From Candidatus Enterenecus merdae (GTDB lineage: Bacteria > Bacillota > Clostridia > Oscillospirales > Oscillospiraceae): a stretch of 64,000 nucleotides of DNA. Positions 54,473 to 62,398 of the stretch are shown here, piece after piece. The position numbers and the translations under genes are program-made. Where the stretch lies: the NCBI GenBank assembly GCA_018716385.1, contig DVJZ01000032.1:17517-81516 (forward strand), written 5' to 3'. Under the pieces are notes generated by a model, which saw only the letters and a program-made list of their open reading frames with translations, had not been told where the DNA came from and ran no database searches. The number at the start of each line of letters is the position of its first letter. Within the stretch, counting starts at the first letter, position 1.

Positions 54473-56298
54473 TGGCGGCTTACGATGAGCAGGAGTATAC
54501 CCAATCCTTCCAACTGGGGATCTGGCGGCGGCTGTTTCCCTTGCTGCGCCCCTTCCGGCGGCATTTGATCCTGCTGCTGTTGTTCAACCTGGCCTGTGCC
54601 GCGGTGGACGTATTGCTTCCCCTGTTCCAGCGGTACGCCATTGCCAGCTTCATCGAAGGGGATACCCTCCAGGGGCTGCTGCCCTATGGGCTGTGCTACC
54701 TGGCGGTGATTTTGTTCCAGGCCCTGGCGGTGCTGGTGTTTGCCCGCAAGGCCATGTTCATCGAGATGAGCCTGGGCCGGGATCTGCGCCGGACCCTGTT
54801 CCATCATCTGCAAACCCTGTCCCTGTCCTTCTACAATGTCACCCCGGTGGGCTATCTGATCGCCCGGTTGATGAGCGACACCAACCGCATCTCGGCTATG
54901 GTCTCCTGGAACCTGTCCGACCTGTTGTGGGCGCTGTTCTACGTGCTGGGCAGCTTTGGGGCCATGCTGGCGCTGAACTGGCGGCTGGCCATGGTGATCC
55001 TGCTCATCGTGCCCGCCATCGCCCTGCTCACCGGTTACTTCCAGGGACGTATCCTGCATTGGAACCGGCGGGTGCGCAAGCTCAATTCCCGGATCACCGG
55101 GGCCTTCAACGAGGGCATCTCGGGGGCCAAGACCACCAAGACCTTGAGCACCGAGGAGCAGAGCACCGATCAATTCCGGGCCATCACCGGCCAGATGCAC
55201 ACCGCCGGCGTCCAGGCAGCCCGGCTCAGCGCGATCTATGTCCCTCTGGTGCTGTTTTGCTCCTCCCTGGCGGTGGCCATCGTGGTGCTGCGGGGCGGCG
55301 TAATGGTCACCCAGCAGGTGCTGGAGATTGCCACCCTGTCCGCCTTTGCCACCTACGCCGTGGGGGTGTTCGAGCCCATCCAGACCATTGCGGCCAATCT
55401 GTCCGAGTTCATCTCCCTTCAGGCGTCCATCGAGCGGGCCACCGGCCTGCTGGACCAAAAGCCCCAGGTGGTGGACACCCCAGAAGTAGAGGCGGTGTAC
55501 GGGGATGCGTTCCACCCCAAGCGGGAGAACTGGGAAGCGCTGCGGGGGGAGATCGAGTTCCGGGACGTGAGCTTCCGCTATCCCGATGGGGGGGAAGATG
55601 TGCTCAGCCACTTCAACCTGCACATCCCGGCGGGCACCACCGTGGCCATCGTGGGGGAGACGGGGGCGGGCAAGAGCACCCTGGTCAACCTGGCCTGCCG
55701 CTTCTTTGAGCCAACCTCCGGCCAGATCCTCATCGACGGGCGGGACTATCGGGAGCGCAGCCAGCTGTGGCTGCACTCCAACATCGGCTATGTGCTGCAA
55801 AACCCCCACCTGTTTTCCGGCACCGTGCGGGAAAACATCCGCTATGGCCGGCTGGAGGCCACCGACCAGGAGGTGGAGGCAGCCGCCCGGGCGGTGTCGG
55901 CGGACACGGTGGTGGCCAAGCTGGAGCAGGGCTGGGACAGTGACGTGGGCGAGGGGGGCGACCGCCTGTCCACGGGGGAGAAGCAGCTGATCTCCTTTGC
56001 CCGGGCGGTGCTGGCCGACCCCCGCATCTTCGTGCTGGACGAGGCCACCGCCTCCATCGACACCCAGACCGAGCAGCTCATCCAACAGGCCATTGACCAC
56101 CTGCTGCAAGACCGCACCTCCTTTCTCATCGCCCACCGGCTGTCCACCATCCGCAAGGCGGACCTGATCCTGGTGGTGCGGGACGGCCAGATCGTGGAGC
56201 GGGGCACCCACCTGGAGCTGCTCCGGCGCAAAGGCTACTACCATGACCTGTACAGCAAGCAGTTTGCCCAGGAGCACGCGGCCAAGGTGCTGGGGTGA
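54472..56298 (+). CDS. Heterodimeric multidrug ABC exporter, catalytic subunit (BmrD/YheH-like)
   Basis: A 608-residue half transporter: membrane domain, then Walker A GETGAGKST and Walker B IFVLDEATASID with catalytic Glu524. Its signature is LSTGEKQL, changed from LSGGQ. So the complete ATP site combines this Walker B with the partner's intact signature, and the second site is degenerate on both sides, as in BmrCD and TM287/288. It ends 40 bases before a bidirectional terminator. Confidence 0.94.
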   Translation: MAAYDEQEYTQSFQLGIWRRLFPLLRPFRRHLILLLLFNLACAAVDVLLPLFQRYAIASFIEGDTLQGLLPYGLCYLAVILFQALAVLVFARKAMFIEMSLGRDLRRTLFHHLQTLSLSFYNVTPVGYLIARLMSDTNRISAMVSWNLSDLLWALFYVLGSFGAMLALNWRLAMVILLIVPAIALLTGYFQGRILHWNRRVRKLNSRITGAFNEGISGAKTTKTLSTEEQSTDQFRAITGQMHTAGVQAARLSAIYVPLVLFCSSLAVAIVVLRGGVMVTQQVLEIATLSAFATYAVGVFEPIQTIAANLSEFISLQASIERATGLLDQKPQVVDTPEVEAVYGDAFHPKRENWEALRGEIEFRDVSFRYPDGGEDVLSHFNLHIPAGTTVAIVGETGAGKSTLVNLACRFFEPTSGQILIDGRDYRERSQLWLHSNIGYVLQNPHLFSGTVRENIRYGRLEATDQEVEAAARAVSADTVVAKLEQGWDSDVGEGGDRLSTGEKQLISFARAVLADPRIFVLDEATASIDTQTEQLIQQAIDHLLQDRTSFLIAHRLSTIRKADLILVVRDGQIVERGTHLELLRRKGYYHDLYSKQFAQEHAAKVLG

Positions 56299-56337
56299 AT
56301 GGAGAAGGGGCGCGGCATCCAGCGCGCGCAAAAAAGA

Positions 56338-56376
56338 AACCCGGCCCGCCGCCCAGAATGGGCGGCGGGCCGGGTT
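56338..56376 (-). terminator. Terminator shared by the exporter and importer operons
   Basis: A perfect 17-bp stem (AACCCGGCCCGCCGCCC and complement) with a five-base loop. The minus strand continues TCTTTTTTGCG, so it serves mainly the importer operon ending at 56380. Confidence 0.92.
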
Positions 56377-56379
56377 GCG

Positions 56380-56967
56380 TTAATCCACTAAGGTGAGGGG
56401 CGGGCCGTCAAAGCGGAGCACCCGGTCGCAGGCGGCCAGGATGGCCGGTTCGTGGGAGACCAGCAGGACGGGAGTGCCCCGCTGGCGCAGCCGGGAGAGG
56501 ATGCGCAGCGCCCGGGCCTGGTCCACGCCGGAAAAGGGCTCGTCCAGCAGCAAGATTTCACCACCCAATGCCACGCACCGGGCCAGGGCCAGCCGCCGGG
56601 CCATCCCCCCGGACAGGGCGGCGGGGTGGACGGCCGCCTCCCCCTCCAGCTCGGCCAGGGCCAGATAGTCCCGGGCCTCGCTCCGCCGCTCCCGGGGGAG
56701 CACGTCCAGGATGTGCTGCTCCGCCGTCCGCCAGGGAAGCAGGCGGTTTTCCTGAAAGAGGAAGGCGGTGTGGGTAGGGTCAACCCCATCCACCCGGCCG
56801 GAAGCGGGGCGGGTCAATCCGGCCAGCATCCGCAGCAAGGTGGTCTTGCCGCACCCTGAGGGGCCGGTGAGAGCGGTGAGGCCGTCGCAGGCCAGCTCCA
56901 AGCAGAAGCGGTCCAGCACCGGCTTTGACCCATAGGAGAGGCACAGCTCTTGCAGGCACACGGTCAT
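56380..56967 (-). CDS. NitT/TauT-type ABC importer, ATP-binding protein
   Basis: A 195-residue ATPase, short for the SsuB/TauB class. Walker [11 protein letters not shown]-loop [11 protein letters not shown], signature LSGGMARR, Walker [13 protein letters not shown] and switch VSHE are all present. The ATG at 56967 overlaps the permease stop (ATGA); the longer upstream frame is a shadow of the permease gene. It is the last gene of the Crp/Fnr - binding protein - permease - ATPase operon. Confidence 0.92.
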   Translation of the reverse strand: MTVCLQELCLSYGSKPVLDRFCLELACDGLTALTGPSGCGKTTLLRMLAGLTRPASGRVDGVDPTHTAFLFQENRLLPWRTAEQHILDVLPRERRSEARDYLALAELEGEAAVHPAALSGGMARRLALARCVALGGEILLLDEPFSGVDQARALRILSRLRQRGTPVLLVSHEPAILAACDRVLRFDGPPLTLVD

Positions 56968-57716
56968 ACACCCGCCCCCCATCTCTTCAGGGCCCGGCGG
57001 AGCAGGGCCTCCAGCGCCAGGGATAAAGCGAGGATGACCAGCGTCCAGGCGAACAGGTCGGCGGTCTCTAGGGCCAGGCGGGCCTGCTGGATGCGCGCGC
57101 CGATGGCCAGCCGGGGGGGACAGAGTACCTCCGCGGCCACCCCCGACTTCCAGGCCAGGCCGAAGGCGGTGAGGAAACCGGCGGTGAAGTGGGGGCGCAG
57201 GGAGGGCAGATAGATCAGGCGCAGGGTCTTCCAGGGGGAGAAGCGGTAGGCCCGGGCCAGCTCCAGCAGCTGGCCGTCCACGGCGGACAGGCCGCCGGAA
57301 ACGCTGCCCCACATCACGGGCAGCACCATCAGACCGGCGATGACCCCAGGGATGTTGGCCCGGGCGACCCACAGGTAGACCAACAGGATGAAGGACACCA
57401 CCGGCGTGGCCCGGACCACCCGGATGGCGGGGGCAAGCAACAGGCTGGCCCAGTTGGAAAAATGGGTGAGAAAGGCCAGCAGCACCCCCAGCAGGGAACC
57501 GCCCAGCAATCCCAGGGCTACCCGCAGCAGGGTGAACAGGGCGGAGAGCCAAAAGGTCTGGGTGACCGCCAGGGCGCGCAGGCTGTCCCACACCGTCAGA
57601 GGGGCGGGCAGCAGCAGTTCCAGATCCACCCACAGGGCCGCAAGCTGCCAAACCCCCAGCCAAAAGGCCAGGGGAATGACAATCCGGATCGATTTTTTCA
57701 GCCGGTCACGGGACAT
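56964..57716 (-). CDS. NitT/TauT-type ABC importer, permease
   Basis: A 250-residue SsuC/TauC-like permease with six membrane segments and the docking loop [31 protein letters not shown] and ALGLAWKS-type residues (here [14 protein letters not shown]) are family marks. The ATG at 57716 overlaps the binding protein's end by 11 bases. Confidence 0.92.
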   Translation of the reverse strand: MSRDRLKKSIRIVIPLAFWLGVWQLAALWVDLELLLPAPLTVWDSLRALAVTQTFWLSALFTLLRVALGLLGGSLLGVLLAFLTHFSNWASLLLAPAIRVVRATPVVSFILLVYLWVARANIPGVIAGLMVLPVMWGSVSGGLSAVDGQLLELARAYRFSPWKTLRLIYLPSLRPHFTAGFLTAFGLAWKSGVAAEVLCPPRLAIGARIQQARLALETADLFAWTLVILALSLALEALLRRALKRWGAGV

Positions 57717-58755
57717 AATAGATGGCGTCGTCCGGCAGGGAGCCGCCCACCGAGGCGGGGTCAATGGAGTAGAGCACCATGAAGTAGTCGGAGATGGCCG
57801 AGATCATGTCGCTCCCATCGATATACACCAGGTGGCACTGGGGGATGGCCTGCTGGGCAATGGCGGCGGAGGGGGTGATGCCCAGATCGGCGATGGTCTG
57901 GGCCATCTCCTCCGGGTTGTCGTTGACGTATTGGATCGAGGCCTCATACTCGGACAGGAAGGCGGCCACCGCCTCGGGGTTGTCCTCCAGGAACTGGGTG
58001 CGGGCCACCACGGCGGTCATGATGAGCTGGCTGCCGCTGTCCATCTCCTCCCAGGCCTGGGTGACGTCGATGGCCTGGCGGATCTGCCCCTCCCCTTGGA
58101 GGATGGCGGCGGTGGCGGCGGGGACGGGGAGCATGGCTACCTCGGCCTCACCGGTGATCAGCCGCTGGGTGATCTCGGCGGGCTCGGCAAAGACCAGGTT
58201 CACGTCCGTGTCCGGGTCCAGGCCGTTGCGCTCCAGCAGGTAGCGCAGGATATACTCCGGGTTGGCCCCCTGGCCGGTGGCGTAGATGGTCTTGCCGGCC
58301 AGGTCGGCCACGGACTGGACGGTTTCATTCCCTCCGCTCTCCAGGATGTGGAGCACGCCTCGGGTACCCAGGGCGATGATCTTCACCTCCCCGTCCGTGC
58401 GGTTGTAGAGGTTGACCGCCACATTGGAGGCCACGGTGGCGATGTCAAAGCTGGGGCTGCTGCCGGTCAGACCGGCCACCAGCTCGTTGTTGTCGTTGGC
58501 GATGGTGTAGACGTAGTCGTTGGCGGTGGTCCCGGCCTGGCTGTCTGCGATCAGCTTGGCCGCCCCAACCCCGGTGGGGCCGGACAGGACGGCCAGGCGC
58601 ACCGTGTCCCGGGCCTGGTCAGCGGTAGACTGGGCGCTGGGTGCTGGGCTGACGGAGGGGCTGGCGCTGGGGCCGGCCTCAGAAGGGGAACAGGCGGCCA
58701 GGGTGAAGCCCAGGGCCAGGGTCAGCAGGAGCCCGGTGAGATGGCGTGCTTTCAT
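57706..58755 (-). CDS. NitT/TauT-type solute-binding lipoprotein
   Basis: A 349-residue binding protein. Residues 1-22 are a lipoprotein signal with lipobox LAAC (Cys22), followed by a Ser/Pro/Ala linker, then an NMT1/THI5-like two-lobe domain (VADLAGKTIYATGQGANPEY; ITGEAEVAMLPVPAAT). Ligands of the class include sulfonates, nitrate and thiamine precursors; which applies is not readable. The operon starts with a Crp/Fnr gene 20 bases upstream. Confidence 0.9.
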   Translation of the reverse strand: MKARHLTGLLLTLALGFTLAACSPSEAGPSASPSVSPAPSAQSTADQARDTVRLAVLSGPTGVGAAKLIADSQAGTTANDYVYTIANDNNELVAGLTGSSPSFDIATVASNVAVNLYNRTDGEVKIIALGTRGVLHILESGGNETVQSVADLAGKTIYATGQGANPEYILRYLLERNGLDPDTDVNLVFAEPAEITQRLITGEAEVAMLPVPAATAAILQGEGQIRQAIDVTQAWEEMDSGSQLIMTAVVARTQFLEDNPEAVAAFLSEYEASIQYVNDNPEEMAQTIADLGITPSAAIAQQAIPQCHLVYIDGSDMISAISDYFMVLYSIDPASVGGSLPDDAIYYVP

Positions 58756-58775
58756 GGTGGATCTTCCTCTCTTCT

Positions 58776-59405
58776 TCAAAATTGTAGTTTTGCGCGGTCC
58801 AGGATGCGGATGGCCTTGCCTTCCCGGCGGATGGCCCCCGCCCGCTCCAGCGCGGCGAAGGCCCGGTACAGGGTGGCCCGGCCCACGCCGATCAGGGCGG
58901 ACAGCCGGGTGGCGGAGACGCATACCTCCCCCCGGCCACCCTCTGCGCCCAACAGATACCGGGCCAGCTTCTCCTGGGCGCTGTCGGCGGACACTGCGCC
59001 CAGACGTGCGCTGAGAAACCGGATGCGTTGGGACAGGTAGCCCACGTAGTCCTCAGCAAAGGCAGGGCACTCCCGGAGCATCCGCCTCACCCCCTCCTGG
59101 GGAATGAGGAGCAGCTTGCAGGGGGAGAGGGCCGTCATGGTGGTGGGGAAATCCGGGCTGGCGTTGAACAGGGCGGCGGCGCCGAATACATCTCCCTCCA
59201 GCAGGGTGGATATCAGCAGGCTCTGCTTTCGCACTTGGATGCGGCCCTGGAGCACGATACCCAGGCAGCGGCGAAAGTGCCGCCGGTCATACACCGTCTC
59301 CCCCTTGGCCACCTCCAGCAGCTGGGCGGCAGCCAGCACCTGGGCGCGCAGCGGCTCTTCCACCCGGCACAGCAGCGGATGGTTCTTCACCTGTTGCGGG
59401 ACCAT
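58776..59405 (-). CDS. Crp/Fnr-family regulator
   Basis: A 209-residue regulator: cyclic-nucleotide-binding-like beta-barrel (GIVLQGRIQVRKQS, LEGDVFGAAALF), dimer helix, and a C-terminal HTH (ATRLSALIGVGRATLYRAFA). No N-terminal iron-sulfur cysteines, so it is not a classical Fnr; the effector is unknown. It is the first gene of the importer operon, which makes it the likely local regulator. A CTGT...ACAG palindrome lies between promoter and start. Confidence 0.93.
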   Translation of the reverse strand: MVPQQVKNHPLLCRVEEPLRAQVLAAAQLLEVAKGETVYDRRHFRRCLGIVLQGRIQVRKQSLLISTLLEGDVFGAAALFNASPDFPTTMTALSPCKLLLIPQEGVRRMLRECPAFAEDYVGYLSQRIRFLSARLGAVSADSAQEKLARYLLGAEGGRGEVCVSATRLSALIGVGRATLYRAFAALERAGAIRREGKAIRILDRAKLQF

Positions 59406-59420
59406 GGCGACACCTCAAAA

Positions 59421-59438
59421 CTGTATCATTTGGAACAG
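59421..59438. promoter_or_regulatory. Possible Crp/Fnr operator
   Basis: CTGTATCATTTGGAACAG: outer half-sites CTGT/ACAG with partial inner symmetry, just downstream of the -10. Size and spacing suit a Crp/Fnr dimer. Binding here would repress, allowing autoregulation. Confidence 0.4.
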
Positions 59439-59443
59439 AAGAC

Positions 59444-59472
59444 ATTATAGAGAGGGAGGAAGGTTTTGTCAA
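59444..59472 (-). promoter_or_regulatory. Promoter of the Crp/Fnr-importer operon
   Basis: On the minus strand: TTGACA (59467-59472), 17 bases, TATAAT (59444-59449), a full consensus promoter. Confidence 0.92.
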
Positions 59473-59548
59473 CCCCAGGGAAAAGTGCCCCAGAGCTATC
59501 CAGGGGAGGGGAAAATCATTAAGAAATTATGAAATCATGGGGGGGCCC

Positions 59549-59577
59549 TTGCATTTCTTCAGTAGATTGGGTATACT
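59549..59577 (+). promoter_or_regulatory. Promoter of the LCP gene
   Basis: TTGCAT (59549-59554), 17 bases, TATACT (59572-59577), 71 bases before the ATG. Confidence 0.75.
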
Positions 59578-59648
59578 GAGGACAAAAGTTGACATAATCC
59601 GACTGGGTTCGACCCCCGCGCAATCTCCCGCCCGAAAGGAAGGTTCCT

Positions 59649-60656
59649 ATGGCCTCAACTGCCAAACCCCGGCGGCGTAGGCGCTCCCCGCTGCTGCGCC
59701 TGGTGAAAGTGCTCTATCTCATGCTGGTTGTCCTGTCCATGCTGGTGGTGGTGTCCTACGCCGCCTTTCGGCTGCTGGTCCGGCCACCGGAGGTGGCCAA
59801 TCAGGTGGTGTTCACCCCAGCTCCCGCCGCCAGCGGCCAGGGGGGCGATGGTGCGCCTGACTCTGAGACCGGCGGGGCGCAGGTGCTGACCCGGCGGGAG
59901 GGGGTGTATACCTGCCTGCTGGTGGGGGTGGCGGATATGGGTGGTTCAGACACCATCATGCTGGGCACCTTTGACACCCAGAACAAGACCGCATCGCTGG
60001 TGTCCATCCCCCGGGACACCCTGGTGCTGCGCAACGGGTACAACAGCAAGATCAACGCCACGTACAGTTCCGGCGGGGTGGAGCTGGTGCGCCAGACGGT
60101 GTCGGAGATGCTGGGGGTGCCCATCGACTTCTACGTCACCATCAACCTGAACGCCTTCCAGGCCATCGTGGACGAGATTGGTGGGGTGTGGTTCGATGTG
60201 CCGGTGGACATGAACTATGAGGATCCCTATCAGAACCTGTATATCCACATCCAAGCGGGCTATCAGAAACTCAACGGTCAGCAGGCGGTGGGGGTGGTGC
60301 GTTGCCGCAGCTGCTACCCCAGCGCGGACATCGGCCGGGTGCAGACCCAGCGGGACTTCCTGTCCGCCCTGGTCAGCCAGACCATCACCCTGTCCAATGT
60401 GACCAAGGCCACATCGCTGATCAATATCTTCAACACCTATGTGGAGAGTGATATGCCTCTGGACACTATGATCTACTTTGCCACCCAGGCGGTAGGTATG
60501 GACTTGGATACCAACTTGAGCTCGGCCACACTGCCGGGGGAGTGGATCTCCCCCTACTATGAGCTGGACGATGAGGCGGTGCTGGAGCTGGTGAACAGCT
60601 TGGGCATCTATGAGGAGCCGGTGTCCATAGAGGTACTCAACATTCGCCATCCATAA
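59649..60656 (+). CDS. LytR-CpsA-Psr (LCP) family wall glycopolymer ligase
   Basis: A 335-residue membrane-anchored protein: basic N-terminus, one membrane helix (residues 19-43), then the LCP domain with GGSDTIMLGTFD, LVSIPRDTLV, KINATYSSGG and DIGRVQTQRDFL. LCP enzymes transfer teichoic acids or capsule chains from lipid carriers to peptidoglycan. The motif before DIGR holds a cysteine pair (VVRCRSCYPSADIGR) where many homologues have RYR, which may form a disulfide outside the cell. Monocistronic. Confidence 0.93.
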   Translation: MASTAKPRRRRRSPLLRLVKVLYLMLVVLSMLVVVSYAAFRLLVRPPEVANQVVFTPAPAASGQGGDGAPDSETGGAQVLTRREGVYTCLLVGVADMGGSDTIMLGTFDTQNKTASLVSIPRDTLVLRNGYNSKINATYSSGGVELVRQTVSEMLGVPIDFYVTINLNAFQAIVDEIGGVWFDVPVDMNYEDPYQNLYIHIQAGYQKLNGQQAVGVVRCRSCYPSADIGRVQTQRDFLSALVSQTITLSNVTKATSLINIFNTYVESDMPLDTMIYFATQAVGMDLDTNLSSATLPGEWISPYYELDDEAVLELVNSLGIYEEPVSIEVLNIRHP

Positions 60657-60665
60657 ACGTGGGGA

Positions 60666-60703
60666 AGCCCCCGGCCAGGCAGGGAAGCGCCAGGCCGGGG
60701 GCT
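60666..60703. terminator. Bidirectional terminator between the LCP gene and greA
   Basis: AGCCCCCGGCC / GGCCGGGGGCT-type stem, 10 bases past the LCP stop and just past the greA-type stop on the other strand. T-runs are poor on both sides. Confidence 0.7.
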
Positions 60704-60708
60704 GATGC

Positions 60709-61212
60709 TCAAAATCTCGCCAGGGGGATCTGGCCGTCGTCCCGGCCGGGGATGATGTCCTGGATGATGAGTTCATAGCTGTACTGCTCGTTGACCTGGA
60801 CGGTGACCCGATCCCCCTTTCGGCGGCCAAGCACCGCCTTGCCCACTGGGGACTCCTTGCTGATCAGGCCTTTCCGGGCGTCTTGGCGCATGGTGGTGAC
60901 GATCTGGCATTGCAGATGCTCATCCTCGTCCACCAGGTAGAGGGTAACATGGTCGTACAGCCCCACCGTGCCAGCCTCCGACCGGTCGGAGATGAGCACG
61001 GCAGTGCGGATCATATTCTCCAGGTAACGGCACCGGCTGTCGTTGCGGTTTTTCTCCCGCTTGGCAGCCTTGTACTCGAAGTTCTCGCTCAGATCGCCAA
61101 AGCCCCGGGCAGTTTTGACCGCCTCCAGCAGCTGTGGGCGCAGGACGGTGCGGCGGTAGTCCAGTTCCTGGCGCATCAGGGCAAGGTCCTGCTGGGTCAA
61201 CTCGTTGTGCAT
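60709..61212 (-). CDS. greA: GreA/GreB-family transcript cleavage factor
   Basis: A 167-residue factor that rescues backtracked RNA polymerase. It has an N-terminal coiled coil (LRPQLLEAVKTARGFGDLSE with NFEYKAAKREK; the acidic tip residues are present) and a C-terminal FKBP-like domain (ISKESPVGKAVLGRRKGD). The ATG at 61212 follows GGAGGGA. It could be GreA or a GreA-like paralogue. Confidence 0.9.
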   Translation of the reverse strand: MHNELTQQDLALMRQELDYRRTVLRPQLLEAVKTARGFGDLSENFEYKAAKREKNRNDSRCRYLENMIRTAVLISDRSEAGTVGLYDHVTLYLVDEDEHLQCQIVTTMRQDARKGLISKESPVGKAVLGRRKGDRVTVQVNEQYSYELIIQDIIPGRDDGQIPLARF

Positions 61213-61263
61213 GGGGGTCCCTCCTATCCCGGATCGGCAGCTAGGAGGCCGCCGGCTAAGCAT

Positions 61264-61292
61264 ATTGTAGCATTCAGAATGGGGTCTGGCAA
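61264..61292 (-). promoter_or_regulatory. Promoter of greA
   Basis: On the minus strand: TTGCCA (61287-61292), 17 bases, TACAAT (61264-61269). Confidence 0.75.
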
Positions 61293-61329
61293 TGGCGAAA
61301 AAGGGGGAAGGCTTTCCTCCGGCGGGGGG

Positions 61330-61358
61330 TTGACAGGGGGGGATGGGTATGCTATCAT
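61330..61358 (+). promoter_or_regulatory. Promoter of the tRNA pair
   Basis: Consensus TTGACA (61330-61335), 17 bases, TATCAT (61353-61358), 18 bases before tRNA-Leu. Confidence 0.85.
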
Positions 61359-61375
61359 AAAAAAGTGCCAAACGA

Positions 61376-61462
61376 GCCGGAGTGGCGGAATTGGCAGACG
61401 CCCGGGACTTAAAATCCCGTGGGAGAAATCCCGTGCCGGTTCGACCCCGGTCTCCGGCACCA
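61376..61462 (+). tRNA. tRNA-Leu (anticodon TAA)
   Basis: An 87-base class II tRNA with acceptor stem GCCGGAG / CTCCGGC, a long variable arm (TGGGAGAAATCCCG) and a TTCGACC T-loop. Anticodon TAA is at 61410-61412 in the loop CTTAAAA. The CCA end is encoded. Confidence 0.97.
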
Positions 61463-61472
61463 ACCTTCCTAT

Positions 61473-61549
<77 letters not shown>

Positions 61550-61550
61550 T

Positions 61551-61581
61551 ATGGGATGAACACTTTAGATGTTCATCCCAT
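61551..61581 (+). terminator. Terminator of the tRNA operon
   Basis: ATGGGATGAACA / TGTTCATCCCAT stem directly after the CCA, then TTTTTTCG. Confidence 0.95.
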
Positions 61582-61693
61582 TTTTTCGTATTCATGCGGG
61601 TTTGCGGGTTTTTTAGAGCCCAAAATCCAAAGTGATTTTCCACAGATGTCTTTTCCGCTAAATGGGAAAAATTAAGGCTTTGTACGAGATGGA

Positions 61694-61732
61694 GCGGGGT
61701 TTCCGTCTGATTTTTCAGGCCGGAGGCCCCGC
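61694..61732 (+). terminator. Terminator-like hairpin in the decayed region
   Basis: GCGGGG...CTGA / TCAG...CCCCGC stem with a TTTT loop, followed by TTTTCTG. Confidence 0.65.
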
Positions 61733-61872
61733 TTTTCTGCGTTTTTGGTCTTTTCCCTCGTTGTCAGATATGTAAAAGCTTACACCGGATAAACAGATTG
61801 ATTGACGAAAGCCCCAATGGGCCAAAATCAAGCCCTCAAAATATAAGGGGATGGTGCGCCCTTTTTTAGAAG

Positions 61873-61896
61873 CTCTCCGGCTGGCAGGCCGGGGAG
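61873..61896 (+). terminator. Second terminator-like hairpin in the decayed region
   Basis: CTCTCCGGC / GCCGGGGAG stem with two G-T pairs and a six-base loop, followed by TTTTTC. Confidence 0.75.
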
Positions 61897-62161
61897 TTTT
61901 TCAAGTTTCCGCCCCCCACACTCTCCTCACAAGCTGCTTACCAGATGGGAAAGAACGAGATATGCCTTAACAAGCAGGAAGACAAGTTTTCCGCAACAGC
62001 CAAAGAAAGCAGGCGCAAAAAGGCATGGACACTGGCATCGATTATGGCTACTACGCTGTCAAAACCCGGCACTTTTCTCTTCCAGCGGGTATCACTACCT
62101 ATTCTTATGAACCCTATATCCTGTAAAATACGCTAGAGTTCGGTAGAAAGTTTATGAAAGC

Positions 62162-62320
62162 CTGTGTGCCCACTGCTTCGCCATCTGTGCCGTGACGGGA
62201 TAGGAGGCCAAGCAGAGCAAGGTAATCGGCTATGTCGGCACCACCGAGAGCTCCACCGGCAACTATCTTCACTTTGAGGTCTGGCAAAGTGGGAGGCGTA
62301 CTGATACTCTGGCTTTTTGA
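62162..62320 (+). pseudogene. Remnant of an M23-family peptidase (C-terminal end)
   Basis: The frame reads LCAHCFAICAVTG, a TAG stop at 62201-62203, then EAKQSKVIGYVGTTESSTGN and YLHFEVWQSGRR, ending at TGA 62318-62320. This is the end of a LytM/M23 domain (family pattern YAHCS...GQ.V.QGQVIGYVGSTG.STG.HLHFEV): the AH and HLHF-type metal-ligand regions are recognisable, and the stop replaces the glutamine of the GQ pair. The first half of the domain is missing or scrambled. Such wall hydrolases are common in conjugative elements. Confidence 0.8.
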
Positions 62321-62398
62321 AGCAGAGAAGTGAAAATGTTCCCCACGGACTGATCCAGCAAACACTATTTCCAATCGGCGGACGTTATTCGACTGATA

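Larger units (their letters stand above)
61587..62161. other. AT-richer non-coding stretch after the tRNAs
   Basis: No intact gene. Base composition drops compared with everything to the left. It contains two terminator-like hairpins (listed separately) and short stop-riddled frames. It looks like decayed mobile or island DNA rather than native intergenic sequence. Confidence 0.5.

Noticed and set aside
61224..61463. 79-codon frame containing ETGVEPARDF
   Set aside because: It is the reverse complement of the tRNA-Leu gene and its flank, a well-known type of false protein prediction.
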